The notes under the pieces: generated by a model
Told to the model about the DNA's origin: nothing
Database searches by the model: none
The model's input: only the letters and a program-made list of their open reading frames with translations
Program-made: the position numbers and the translations under genes
NCBI GenBank assembly: GCA_020465985.1
Contig: JAANYP010000395.1
Location: 1 to 64,000 of the forward strand
Source: Centrapalus pauciflorus
Lineage: Eukaryota; Streptophyta; Magnoliopsida; Asterales; Asteraceae
DNA length: 64,000 bases
Reading direction: 5' to 3'
Shown here: positions 1 to 12,322 of the stretch, piece by piece
How the letters are laid out: each line of letters begins with the position of its first letter
Position numbering within the stretch: the first letter of the stretch is position 1

Positions 1-3000
1 GTGGCTGGTGCCTCTGTGGCACAAGAGACTATGGAACAGTCCAGCCCCACTGTTCCTGACCCAGTCTCACATCCAGTCCAAACAGATCCTCGCTCCTCTC
101 CACAATCACCCACATCATCCATCCATTACCAAAGAAAATCAATAGCCAAAAAGAAACCAGCCCAGAAAACCACCTCCTCTGTTCCCTCTCAACAGGGTTC
201 AGTTGTAAAAGAAGCAACCCCAGCTGTCTCTCCTATTTTGGGAGAAGGTTCAGCTCATTTGGCGCCTGCTTCACTCCAACCTGAGTCACCCTTGAGTCAG
301 CCTAGACCCTCTGGTTCCTCCCAACAGGAACCAGTTGTACAAATGGAGATACCCACATCAACTATCCCAGCCTCCCAACAGGCTGAGGATATTGAAAGAC
401 AGGAGCCCTCTCCGCTCCATACTGAGTCCACACTGTCCCCCACTCATATCTCCTTACACTCTGAGTCTGCACGAGGTGCCCACGCTGCTGATATAGACCA
501 ATCAGCAGCTCAGCCTCAACCTTCTGTTCCCCATGATTCAGCTGTTCAACACCAAACAGCTGCTGAGGGACCAATATCCCAAGCTGATGAACCTTCAGGG
601 ATCATACCATCCCTCTGGTGAGGACTGCTCCCTCAATGCAAATTCCATCAGCAGGTTTCACCACTGCTGATGTTGAAATGCATAATCCCATCTCCCCATT
701 GATGGGATGCTTTAGGACAAGGCCACTTGCAGATGGAAAACCACACTAAGTCTCAATGAGGGGCTGCAACACAAGCGAGCATCTGAGAGCCCCAAACATT
801 CATCCCCTTCTCCTAATGATGCAGCTACAGCCGCCTGCTGAAGGACCCTGATCCCTCTAACCTGGGCCATCTTACTTTTGCCCAGGCTATGGAACTACTG
901 TCCAAAGTTTCCCTTCCTTCTCCATCTCATCCTCAAACACCAGCCTCATCATCATCTTCTCCATCCACTCACTCCAAACCGTCTACCCATACACCTCCAT
1001 CTCCCAAAGACCTGCCTTTGAAGGATCAGCTTTCATTGCTGACCAACAAAGTTGGTTCTTTGGAAAATACCATGCACTCCCTACCATCCATCATCTCAGA
1101 CTCTGTGTCTGAGCAGCTCAAAGGCTTCTTTGATATGTTCAAAGAATCCTTCCCAGTCACTTCCCAAACTGACCACTCTCCACAGCTGCTTGCACTCACT
1201 GCACAGCTGCAAAATGTATCCAACTCTATCTCCTCTATCCTCTCCTTACAGCAGGACTCCGTGTCCTCTATGACAGCCATTTCTTCACCAGGCTGTCCTC
1301 TTCTTCTCACTTCTTGATACTACCCTTCCCTTCAACATTGGCCAGCCTGAGACACATCTTATGCGGCTCTCTATCAAATTCTGTGTCATCAAACCTGCTG
1401 ATGTGCAAAATTCTCTTGAACTTCATCTTGCACAGCTCCAAAGTTTGTTGTTCACCAGCTCTGATAGAAGACAACATTGTTAAGCTGACCACTTTTGCTG
1501 ATTCCCAAGCTTCTGTCTCTTCAAAACTGTCTTTCCCAACTTGGTGAGGTGATGGAAACTTCTGGCTTACTAAGTGAACAGCCTTGTTGGTCCTAAACCT
1601 TCCAAACCTGCTGCAAGCTTTGCTGACTTGGTAGTCTTCAGGCAGGACCAGGGGTTGAAGTCGCTGCCTCATCTCCTTCAAAGGGGAGAATCATCTGCCT
1701 CGAAGACTAAGTCTAATGGGGGCGAGAAGATTCCTTCTCCTAAGGGATACCAGTGTCTGCCAAAAACCCAAACTTGAGATCAACAGCAGAACAGGTGCAG
1801 CTGAAGGTAGTTTCTCAAGCTGCTATGCCTACTCAGGGCTGGCTCTCCAAACCCTGCCTCAGTCTAAGGGGGAGGAAGTCATTCCTGAGGACAGGCCTAG
1901 CAGCAAAAGGAGGCACCTTATCCTAGCAGAAGAAGAAGAAGAAGAAGAAGAAGAAACTTCTGAAGCTGCTGTCACTAAAGCAGCAGCTAAAGGCAAAGAA
2001 AAGGCAGCTGAGGATCCTATTGAGCAGAAACAGGCAGATATACAGTTTCACAAAGCCAGAGCCAAAGAGATGGGCCTTCCTATGCACAAATACTTTGAGT
2101 TTAGGGATGAACAGCTTCAAGCTCTGGAGGAATTAAGAAAAGAAGAAGAATCTGTCAAAGCTGCAAAGTCCTTTGCCCTCCAAGAAGCAAAGAAAATTAA
2201 AATGTCTACCTTGGAGGTGCAAAAGAAAATAATAGAAGCTGCCAGGAAATCAGCAGGAGAAAAAGAGAAGGAAGTAGAGAAAGGTACTCAGGTCTCTGTG
2301 ACCAAATCAACAGTACCTTCTGCCAGAGCCAAATTCCACTTTGACAACTTGGCTAGAAAGAAATTTCATGATGTTGCTACCAGAAGGCTTGCCAAGGAAG
2401 CAATTGTCAAAGCTGTTCCCATTGCAAGAAAAGGCACACAGTGGAAACTTCAGATCACCAGGATGGGTTCAACAGGCCCTGAAATGGAATCATATGATCA
2501 CACTGATGTTGCTCAAATGGGTTACAGGGAATGGTTGGAACTGGCAGTTGCCCTGAGCCAGTCTAAGTCAGAAACGGCTAAGACTATCAGGGCATACATC
2601 AAGAAGCTGATGGAAAGAGTAAAGGAGCTGGGCCTGATTCCAAAAGAAATAAGTGAAGGTGTCTTTGTGACACATCCAAAGATAAAGGCCAGGAGAACAA
2701 AGAGGGATACAGAGCTGGAAGAACTCCTTATGATGATTGAACAAGGAGATTATGCTGTGGAAATTAAAGGAGTTGACCACAGCCTGCCTGAAGGAGTTGA
2801 ATTTGAAGATGGCAAAGTGATTGAAGAGCCTGAGTTAGGGGCATTTTTTGTAGATCCCTTATCTCAGAAGAAATGTTTTCAAAGAGCTTCAGACCTACAC
2901 AAAGTTGGTCTTAAGCAGCTTGCAGCCTTCAGAATTGCCACCTCCTTCAGTCAGTCCAGCCTATGGAGAGCAGCTATCTGGGAAGAGCTGAAAGGTTTTT

Positions 3001-3125
3001 ATGACAGAGGTGAACTTCAAAGTTCTAACTTTATGTTTCTTACAGCTGAAATTGAAGAACACGAAGAAACAAGGGAAGAACTTGTAAGAAGATTCAAAGA
3101 AGGGATACCACCTCCTGTCGAATGA
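1..3125 (+). pseudogene. Sirevirus E0 third ORF (env-like position), C-terminal part, frameshifted
   Basis: This is the ORF that follows pol in Sireviruses, entering from the left edge. It is recognised by comparison with the two other copies in the window. It is broken into three reading blocks: 1-621, 889-1317 and about 1750-3125. The first block is rich in Pro, Ser, Thr and Gln, with recurring SQQEP-type words. The second holds a Leu-rich helical stretch (LTNKVGSLE). The third begins with an acidic run of Glu at about 1930-1956, continues as an Ala/Lys/Glu-rich probable coiled coil (about 2030-2290), and ends in a conserved domain with FHFDNLARKKFHDV, PKIKARRTKRD and EEPELGAFFVDP. I see no signal peptide, membrane segment or furin-like site, so 'envelope' is only a positional name. 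The function is unknown. Stops and frameshifts near 620 and 1317 show that it is inactive. Confidence 0.8.
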
Positions 3126-3504
3126 AGTTCACCTGCCATCTGGGTAGGTGAAGAATGGAAGCTGTCCATCAGTTGGACAGGCTTGCCATTATTTGCTCCC
3201 AAATCAAACAGTCCAAACATTTTGTACATTAGTTGTACATTTTGTACATTAGTTGTACATTCTGTACATTAGTTGTACATTATTACATAAGTTGTAATTT
3301 CTGCTTTTACATTAGTTGTAAAATACATTAGCACATTAGTTGTACTTTTGTAAGAACATATGTTGTTCTAGTATAGTCAAGAATCAGTGTATATATAAAC
3401 TGATCTTTTACTTTACTGTAATGTTGTAATTTTATTTCAGCAAATATACTGTAAAAATATATAGTGATTTTTGACAAGACCAGCTTGGACTGGTTATTGC
3501 AAAT
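3126..3504 (+). repeat. Sirevirus E0 non-coding spacer with 20-bp tandem repeats
   Basis: This AT-rich non-coding stretch lies between the third ORF and the polypurine tract. At 3221-3280 three tandem copies of TTTGTACATTAGTTGTACAT occur, the third with one mismatch. Degenerate GTACATTAGTTGTA words continue to about 3345. Shorter versions stand in the same place before the LTRs of E1 (about 54340-54440, minus strand) and E2 (about 59690-59775), so the repeat is a family trait that expanded in this copy. Confidence 0.8.
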
Positions 3505-3514
3505 AGGGGGAGAT
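3505..3514 (+). promoter_or_regulatory. Polypurine tract of Sirevirus E0
   Basis: AGGGGGAGAT directly abuts the 5' TG of the LTR at 3515. It is the expected plus-strand primer site. The same word precedes the 3' LTR of E2 (59929-59938), and a one-G-shorter version precedes that of E1 (minus strand, 54199-54207). Confidence 0.85.
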
Positions 3515-4635
3515 TGTTAGGCACAAAAAGGCCTCAGTCAAACCTGTTCTACATCTGAGGGGGAGATTTTATAATCAAACCTGTTGATACATTTGAAGGT
3601 TGAATTTAAGGCTTGTTATATGCCTTATTGAAACCTGAAAATGATTTGCAATATCAGTCTAAAGCTGTTCTATATGTTGCATGTGTTGCAACCAAGACAG
3701 TTTGTCCAAGCTGCTCAATCTGCTGATCAGGCTGGACATAAACTGTCTACGCTGCTCTACACTGTTGAGCAGCTTGGGCATTTTTAAAGTGTTCTGTTCT
3801 TTGTGAACAGAACCTGTTCTTTGTGAACAGGCTAAACACTTTATGGAATTTGTTTCAAAGTCATCATGTATTGTTTTTAACTACCAGATCAGTTTACACA
3901 GTTGAAGACAAAGTGGAAAGCAGAACCGCTCAGCCTGCCCAAGCTGTTCTGTTACATGAAGACAAACGGATATTTGAAAAAGGGTGACAGACCTTTTTCT
4001 TATATCAAAATAGGCCTTTACAAGGAAGAAAGACGCAAAGTTGACATTCCTAAAATGGTTAAAGGCAATGCAACAGTAGAAAGTAAAAAGACAAAAGTTC
4101 TGCACAAGAGAAGGCAAGTCTGCTTTTCAGAAAAGTGCAGAAAAGTTATATTGTCTTTTCAAACAAGACTTCTCCTTTTTCATTCCGTCCAATGAAGATG
4201 TTTCTCTTAGATCCTCTAAGTGAGTATAAAAGGAAGCTTCCAAGGTCAGAAAGAAGTGTGAAGAAAGCTAAGTGCTTAAACCAAGAGTGAACGTGCAAGT
4301 GTGATCTTCATGCATGCAAGTCTTCTGTAAACCAGCATCTGTGTGTCTAAGCTGTTTTACCTAAGCTGTTCCTTAAAAGTCTTGTAAACACATTGAGTGC
4401 ATCTTAGTGAGTGTATTCAGTGTATACTAGTTCGAGTCTGTCTTAGACTAGTAAACATACTGTTGTATCTGTCATCTCAACTTGAACCATTCCGCATTCA
4501 AGCTTGTTTGTAATTAACAAATTGTTGATAATACATACAAATATTGAGAAAAGAGTGTGTAGTTTTTAAATTGCTGTATTCACCCCCCCTCTACAGCTTA
4601 TAACTATATACTTTGGGAACCTCTCGGGACCTACA
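3515..4635 (+). mobile_element. 3' LTR of Sirevirus E0
   Basis: An intact 1121-bp LTR starting TGTTAGGCAC and ending GGGACCTACA, followed immediately by satellite. U3 carries a CCAAT word at 4189-4193 and a TATAAAA box at 4225-4231 as the likely core promoter. Upstream in U3 are a long stem-loop (arms 3706-3718 and 3765-3777, 13 bp) and two tandem copies of the palindrome CTGTTCTTTGTGAACAG (3794-3810 and 3814-3830). The LTR is closest to the minus-strand E3 LTR at 60882-62004 (same length class, same CTCTCGGGACCTACA end). The 5' partner is outside the window. Confidence 0.9.
4225..4231 (+). promoter_or_regulatory. TATA box of the E0 LTR
   Basis: GAGTATAAAAGGAAGC lies 32 bp downstream of a CCAAT word. 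The same TATAAAA word is at 20767-20773 in the E1 5' LTR, at 60652-60658 in the E2 3' LTR and, on the minus strand, near 52942-52948 in the E2 5' LTR. Confidence 0.7.
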
Positions 4636-7600
4636 AATTTCAACCTAAGTTTTATTCTATTATTCGTAAAATGGAATGGAATGGAAATGTATCCACTATC
4701 TTTATATAACCTACGTTTATGAAGTTACTTGATTAATTTCAACCTAAGTTTTATTTTATTATTCATGTAATGGAATGGAATGGAAATGAATTGATTATCT
4801 GTATATAACCTAGGTTTGTGAAACTAGATGATTAATATCAACCTAAGTTTTAAGTTATTACTCATGTAATGGGATGGAATGGAAATGAATTGATTATCTG
4901 TATATAACCTAGGTTTATAAAATTACTTGATTAATTTCAACCCATGTTTAATTTTATTATTCTTGGAATTTCATGGAATGGAAATGAATTGGTTATCTGT
5001 ATATAACCTAGATTTATGAAATTACTTGATTAATTTCAACCTAAATTTTATTTTATTATTCATGTAATTTCATGTAATAGAAATGAATTGTTTATCTGTG
5101 TATAACCTAGGTTTATAAACCTAGTTGATTAATATCAACCTAAGTTTTAATTTATTATTCATGTAATGGTATGGAATGGAAATGTATTGATTATCTGTAT
5201 ATAACCTAGGTTTATGAAATTACTTGATTAATTTTAACCTATGTTTTTTTTATTATTCCTGGAATTTCATGAAATGGAAATGAATTGGTTATCTGTATAT
5301 AACCTAGGTTTATGAAATTACTTGATTAATTTCAACCTAAATTTTATTTTATTATTCATGTAATTTCATGGAATGGAAATAAATTGATTATCTGTATATA
5401 ACCTAGGTTTATGAAATTACTTGATTAATTTCAACATAAGTTTTATTTTCTTATTCATGTAATTTCATGGAATATAAAGAGTTGATTATATGTATATAAC
5501 CTAGGTTTATAAAATTACTTGATTAATTTCAACTTAAGTTTTATTTTGTCATTCATGTAATTCCAAGGAATGAAAATGAATTGATTATCTGTATATAACC
5601 TAGGTTTATTAAATTACTTGATTAATTTCAACCTATGTTTAATTTTATTATTCATGGAATTTCATGGAATGGAAATGAATTGGTTATTTGTATATAACCT
5701 AGGTTTATAAAATTACTTTATTAATTTCAACTTAAGTTTTATTTTGTCATTCATGTAATTCCAAGGATTGGAAATGAATTGATTATCGGTATATAACCTA
5801 GGTTTATGAAATTACTTGATTAATATCAACCAAAGTTTTATTTTATTATTCATAAAATGAAATGGAATGGAAATGTATTGATTATCTTTATATAACCTAG
5901 ATCTATGAAATTACTTGATTAATTTCATCCAAAGTTTTATTTTATTATTCATGTAATGGTATGGAATGGAAATGAATTGATTATCTGTATATAACCTAGG
6001 TTTATGAAATTACTTGATTAATTTCAACCTAAGTTTTAATTTATTATTCATGTAATGGAATGGAATGGAAATTAATTGATTATCTGTATATAACCTAGGT
6101 TTATGAAATTACTTGATTAATTTCAACCTAAGTTTTATTTTATTATTCATGTAATTTCATGGGATGGAATTAATTGTGTATCTGTATATAACCTAGGTTT
6201 ATGAAATTGCTTGATTAATTTCAACCAAAATTTTATTTTATTATTCATGTAATTTCATGGAATGGAAAGAATTGATTATCTGTATATAACCTAGGTTTGT
6301 AGAATAATTTGATTAATTTCAATCTAAGTTTTATTTTGTTATTCATGTAATTCCAAGGAATGGAAATGAATTGATTATCGGCATATAACCTAGGTTTACG
6401 AAACTACTTGATTAATTTCAACCTAAATTTTATTTTATGATTCATGTAATTTCATGGAATGGAAATAAATTGATTATCTATATATAACTAGGTTTATGAA
6501 ATTACTTGATTAATTTGAACCTATGTTTTATTTTCTTATTCATGTAATTTCATGGAATAGAAAGAATTGATTATTTGTATATAACCTAGGTTTATAAAAT
6601 TACTTGATTAATTTCAACCTAAGTTTTATTTTGTCATTCTTGTAATTCCAAGGAGTGAAAATGAATTTATTATCGGTATATAACCTAGGTTTATGAAATT
6701 ACTTAATTAATTTCAACCTAAGTTTTATTGTATTATTCGTAAAATGGAATGGAATGGAAATGTATCCACTATCTTTATATAACCTAGGTTTATGAAGTTA
6801 CTTGATTAATTTCAACCTAAGTTTTATTTTATTATTCATGTAATGGAATGGAATGGAAATGAATTGATTATCTGTATATAACCTAGGTTTGTGAAACTAG
6901 ATGATTAATATCAACCTAAGTTTTAAGTTATTACTCATGTAATGGGATGGAATGGAAATGAATTGATTATCTGTATATAACCTAGGTTTATAAAATTACT
7001 TGATTAATTTCAACCCATGTTTAATTTTATTATTCTTGGAATTTCATGGAATGGAAATGAATTGGTTATCTGTATATAACCTAGATTTATGAAATTACTT
7101 GATTAATTTCAACCTAAATTTTATTTTATTATTCATGTAATTTCATGTAATAGAAATGAATTGTTTATCTGTGTATAACCTAGGTTTATAAACCTAGTTG
7201 ATTAATATCAACCTAAGTTTTAATTTATTATTCATGTAATGGTATGGAATGGAAATGTAATGATTATCTGTATATAACCTAGGTTTATGAAATTACTTGA
7301 TTAATTTTAACCTATGTTTTTTTTTTATTATTCCTGGAATTTCATGGAATGGAAATGAATTGGTTATCTGTATATAACCTAGGTTTATGAAATTACTTGA
7401 TTAATTTCAACCTAAATTTTATTTTATTATTCATGTAATTTCATGGAATGGAAATGAATTGATTATATGTATATAACCTAGGTTTATGAAATTACTTGAT
7501 TAATTTCAACATAAGTTTTATTTTCTTATTCATGTAATTTCATGGAATATAAAGAGTTGATTATATGTATATAACCTAGGTTCATAAAATTACTTGATTA

Positions 7601-10600
7601 ATTTCAACTTAAGTTTTATTTTGTCATTCATGTAATTCCAAGGAATGAAAATGAATTGACTATCTGTATATAACCTAGGTTTATGAAATTACTTGATTAA
7701 TTTCAACCTAAATTTTATTTTATTATTCATGTAATTTAATGGAATAGAAATGAATTGATTATCTGTATATAACCTAGGTTTATGAAATTACTTGATTAAT
7801 TTCAACCTAAGTTTTATTTTCTTATTCATGTAATTTCATGGAATGGAAAGAATTGATTATCTGTATATATGACCTAGGTTTGTAGAATTACTTGATTAAT
7901 TTCAAACTAAGTTTATTTTGTTATTCATGTAATTCCTAGGAATGGAAATGAATTGATCATCTTTATATAACCTAGGTTTATGAAACTAGTTGATTAATAT
8001 CAACCAAAGTTTTAATTTATTATTCATATAATGGTATGAATTGGAAATGAATTGATTATCTGTATATAACCTAGGTTTATGAAATTACTTGATTAATTTC
8101 AAGCTATGTTTTATTTTATTATTCCTGGAATTTCATGGAATGGAAATGAATTGGTTATGTGTATATAACCTAGGTTTATGAAATTACTTGATTAATTTCA
8201 ACCTAAAATTTATTTTATTATTCATGTAATTTCATGAAATAGAAATTAATTGATTATGTGCATATAACTAAGGTTTATGAAATTACTTGATTAATTTCAA
8301 TCTAAGTTTTATGTTGTGTAATTCCAAGGAATGGTAATGAATTGATTATTGGTATATAACCTAGGTTTACGAAACTACTTGATTAATTTCAACCTAAATT
8401 TTATTTTATGATTCATGTAATTTCATGGAATGGAAATAAATTGATTATCTGTATATAACTAGGTTTATGAAATTACATGATTAATTTGAACCTATGTTTT
8501 ATTTTCTTATTCATGTAATTTCATGGAATAGAAAGAATTGATTATTTGTATATAACCTATGTTTATAAAATTACTTGATTAATTTCAACTTAAGTTTTAT
8601 TTTGTCATACACGTAATTCCAAGGATTGGAAATGAATTGATTATCGGTATATAACCTAGGTTTATGAAATTACTTGATTAATATCAACCAAAGTTTTATT
8701 TTATTATTCATAAAATCAAATAGAATGGAAATGTATTGATTATCTTTATATAACCTAGGTTTATGAAATTACTTGATTAATTTCATCCAAAGTTTTATTT
8801 TATTATTCATGTAATGGTATGGAATGGAAATGAATTGATTATCTGTATATAACCTAGGTTTATGAAATTACTTGATTAATTTCAACCTAAATTTTATTTT
8901 ATGATTCATGTAATTTCATGGAATGGAAATAAATTGATTATCTATATATAACTAGGTTTATGAAATTACTTGATTAATTTGAACCTATGTATTATTTTCT
9001 TATTCATGTAATTTCATGGAATAGAAAGAATTGATTATTTGTATATAACCTAGGTTTATAAAATTACTTGATTAATTTCAACCTAAGTTTTATTTTGTCA
9101 TTCTTGTAATTCCAAGGAGTGAAAATGAATTGATTAGCGGTATATAACCTAGGTTTATGAAATTACTTAATTAATTACAACCTAAGTTTTATTGTATTAT
9201 TCGTAAAATGGAATGGAATGGAAATGTATCCACTATCTTTATATAACCTAGGTTTATGAAGTTACTTGATTAATTTCAACCTAAGTTTTATTTTATTATT
9301 CATGTAATGGAATGGAATGGAAATGAATTGATTATCTGTATATAACCTAGGTTTGTGAAACTAGATGATTAATATCAACCTAAGTTTTAAGTTATTACTC
9401 ATGTAATGGGATGGAATGGAAATGAATTGATTATCTGTATATAACCTAGGTTTATAAAATTACTTGATTAATTTCAACCAATGTTTAATTTTATTATTCT
9501 TGGAATTTCATGGAATGGAAATGAATTGGTTATCTGTATATAACCTAGATTTATGAAATTACTTGATTAATTTCAACCTAAATTTTATTTTATTATTCAT
9601 GTAATTTCACGTAATAGAAATGAATTGTTTATCTGTGTATAACCTAGGTTTATAAACCTAGTTGATTAATATCAACCTAAGTTTTAATTTATTATTCATG
9701 TAATGGTATGGAATGGAAATGTATTGATTATCTGTATATAACCTAGGTTTATGAAATTACTTGATTAATTTTAACCTATGTATTATTTTATTATTCCTGG
9801 AATTTCATGGAATGGAAATGAATTGGTTATCTGTATATAACCTAGGTTTGTGAAACTAGATGATTAATATCAACCTAAGTTTTAAGTTATTACTCATGTA
9901 ATGGGATGGAATGGAAATGAATTGATTATCTGTATATAACCTAGGTTTATAAAATTACTTGATTAATTTCAACCAATGTTTAATTTTATTATTCTTGGAA
10001 TTTCATGGAATGGAAATGAATTGGTTATCTGTTTATAACCTAGATTTATGAAATTACTTGATTAATTTCAACCTAAATTTTATTTTATTATTCATGTAAT
10101 TTCACGTAATAGAAATGAATTGTTTATCTGTGTATAACCTAGGTTTATAAACCTAGTTGATTAATATCAACCTAAGTTTTAATTTATTATTCATGTAATG
10201 GTATGGAATGGAAATGTATTGATTATCTGTATATAACCTAGGTTTATGAAATTACTTGATTAATTTTAACCTATGTATTATTTTATTATTCCTGGAATTT
10301 CATGGAATGGAAATGAATTGGTTATCTGTATATAACCTAGGTTTATGAAATTACTTGATTAATTTCAATCTAAATTTTATTTTATTATTCATGTTATTTC
10401 ATGGAATGGAAATGAATTGATTATCTGTATATAACCTAGGTTTATGAAATTACTTGATTAATTTCAACCTAAGTTTTATTTTCTTATTCATGTAATTTCA
10501 TGGAATAGAAAGAATTGATTATTTGTATATAACCTAGGTTTATAAAATTACTTGATTAATTTCAACTTAAGTTTTATTTTGTCATTCATGTAATTCCAAG

Positions 10601-11045
10601 GAATGAAAATGAATTGATTATCTGTATATAACCTAGGTTTATGAAATTACTTGATTAATTTCAACCTAAATTTTATTTTATTATTCATGTAATTTAATGG
10701 AATAGAAATGAATTGATTATCTGTATATAACCTAGGTTTATGAAATTACTTGATTAATTTCAACCTAAGTTTTATTTTCTTATTCATGTAATTTCATGGA
10801 ATGGAAAGAATTGATTATCTGTATATATAACCTAGGTTTGTAGAATTACTTGATTAATTTCAAACTAAGTTTATTTTGTTATTCATGTAATTCCTAGGAA
10901 TGGAAATGAATTGATCATCTGTATATAACCTAGGTTTATGAAACTAGTTGATTAATATCAACCAAAGTTTTAATTTATTATTCATATAATGGTATGAATT
11001 GGAAATGAATTGATTATCTGTATATAACCTAGGTTTATGAAATTA
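4636..11045. repeat. ~99-bp AT-rich satellite array, left block
   Basis: Head-to-tail monomers of 98-99 bp; successive CCTAGG words lie at 5303, 5402 and 5500. Each typical monomer has a TATATAACCTAGG core, a dyad TGAAATTA-6 nt-TAATTTCA, the phrase TCAACCTAAGTTTTATTTTA, and an ATGGA-rich segment (ATGGAATGGAATGG in some monomers). There is no sustained ORF and no gene. Monomer subtypes recur in a fixed order, forming higher-order repeats. Both neighbouring Sireviruses and the two smaller elements are insertions into this array. Confidence 0.95.
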
Positions 11046-12322
11046 TGTTGGTACATCCCGTGTGACGATAGCAGTCTAAGTTGTCTTACATTGTGATTTT
11101 GCATATGTTTGGTATATATATATTATATATGATTGATGTTTATCAGTGTTTGTATGTTTGAACTTGATGTAACGTATTACAAGAAGTTCAAACATAAAAC
11201 TCAAAGGTAAAATCAATCATAAGGTAATATTATAAGTTTCATCACTTAAGTGTTTAAGTGTAAAAGGCTAGATTCGAATTTCTTAAGGGGATACATTCGA
11301 ATCTGAGATAGATTCGAATGAGTCCATAGATTCGAATATAGGTTAGATTCGAATCTGTCAGATGGACAGATTCGAATGGGCCTTAGGCCAGATTCGAGGT
11401 TGGCCCACAACAAACTCGAATCAGGGTCTATAATTAGGGATAGACTCGAATCATTAGCAGACCTTTGGCAGAATTCGTGAGGAATTAAGCAATAGGCGAT
11501 CTCGAGTTTATCAGCTAGGTGAGTCCCGTTTCGGAGAGAATTAGTACGTAGGATCGTTCGTCTGTCGTTCGTTCAGCGTCTAATAGTCTCCGTGTTTCCG
11601 TTGGTTGAGAGTTGTCCGTCTAACCATCAACGAGGATTCCGCACTCGTTAACGGATCCGCGTCTAGATAGATCTTGCATTAGTAGACCTTACAATTTACT
11701 TGATTAATTTCAAGCTATGTTTTATTTTATTATTCCTGGAATTTCATGGAATGGAAATGAATTGGTTATGTGTATATAACCTAGGTTTATGAAAGTACTT
11801 GATTAATTTCAACCTAAATTTTATTTTATTATTCATGTAATTTCATGAAATAGAAATTAATTGATTATGTGCATATAACTAAGGTTTATGAAATTACTTG
11901 ATTAATTTCAATCTAAGTTTTGTGTTGTTATTAATGTAATTCCAAGGAATGGAAATGAATTGATTATTGGTATATAACCTAGGTTTACGAAACTACTTGA
12001 TTAATTTCAACCTAAATTTTATTTTATGATTCATGTAATTTCATGGAATGGAAATAAATTGATTATCTGTATATAACTAGGTTTATGAAATTACATGATT
12101 AATTTAAACCTATGTTTTATTTTCTTATTCATGTAATTTCATGGAATAGAAAGAATTGATTATTTGTATATAACCTAGGTTTATAAAATTACTTGATTAA
12201 TTTCAACCTAAGTTTTATTTTGTCATTCTTGTAATTCCAAGGGGTGAAAATGAATTGATTATCGGTATATAACCTAGGTTTATGAAATTACTTAATTAAT
12301 TTCAACCTAAGTTTTATTGTAT
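4661..12322. repeat. Higher-order repeat units of the satellite
   Basis: The rare variant TATTCGTAAAATGGAATGG occurs at 4661, 6734, 9198 and 12323, giving spacings of 2073, 2464 and 3125 bp. The last falls to about 2472 once the 648-bp solo LTR and its 5-bp duplication are removed. These correspond to 21, 25 and 25 monomers. A second rare variant, GTGAAACTAGATGATTAATA, tracks the same spacing (4818, 6891, 9355, 12480) and has an extra copy at 9850, which marks an additional five-monomer duplication of 495 bp. Unequal exchange between multi-monomer blocks explains the pattern. Confidence 0.85.
11046..11693 (+). mobile_element. Solo LTR of the ~645-bp TTCGAA-rich LTR family, in satellite
   Basis: A 648-bp TG...CA unit (TGTTGGTACATCC ... 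GTAGACCTTACA) interrupting a satellite monomer. The flanks are AATTA on the left and ATTTA on the right, a 5-bp target duplication with one later substitution; the undisturbed monomer reads AAATTACTTGATT. A TATATATATATTATATAT stretch lies near 11111-11129. The 11270-11450 part is packed with ATTCGAAT-type words (about nine). There is no internal coding region, so it is a solo LTR or a short LTR-like element. Confidence 0.85.

Noticed and set aside
1..3125. A true retroviral envelope gene in the Sireviruses
   Set aside because: None of the three copies shows a signal peptide, membrane helix, cleavage site or Cys pattern. The protein is Pro/Ser/Thr-rich and coiled-coil, so only the position is env-like.
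11270..11450. Heat-shock elements in the TTCGAA-rich LTR segment
   Set aside because: Heat-shock elements need GAA and TTC blocks separated by two bases. Here TTC and GAA are directly joined and spacing between words is irregular.
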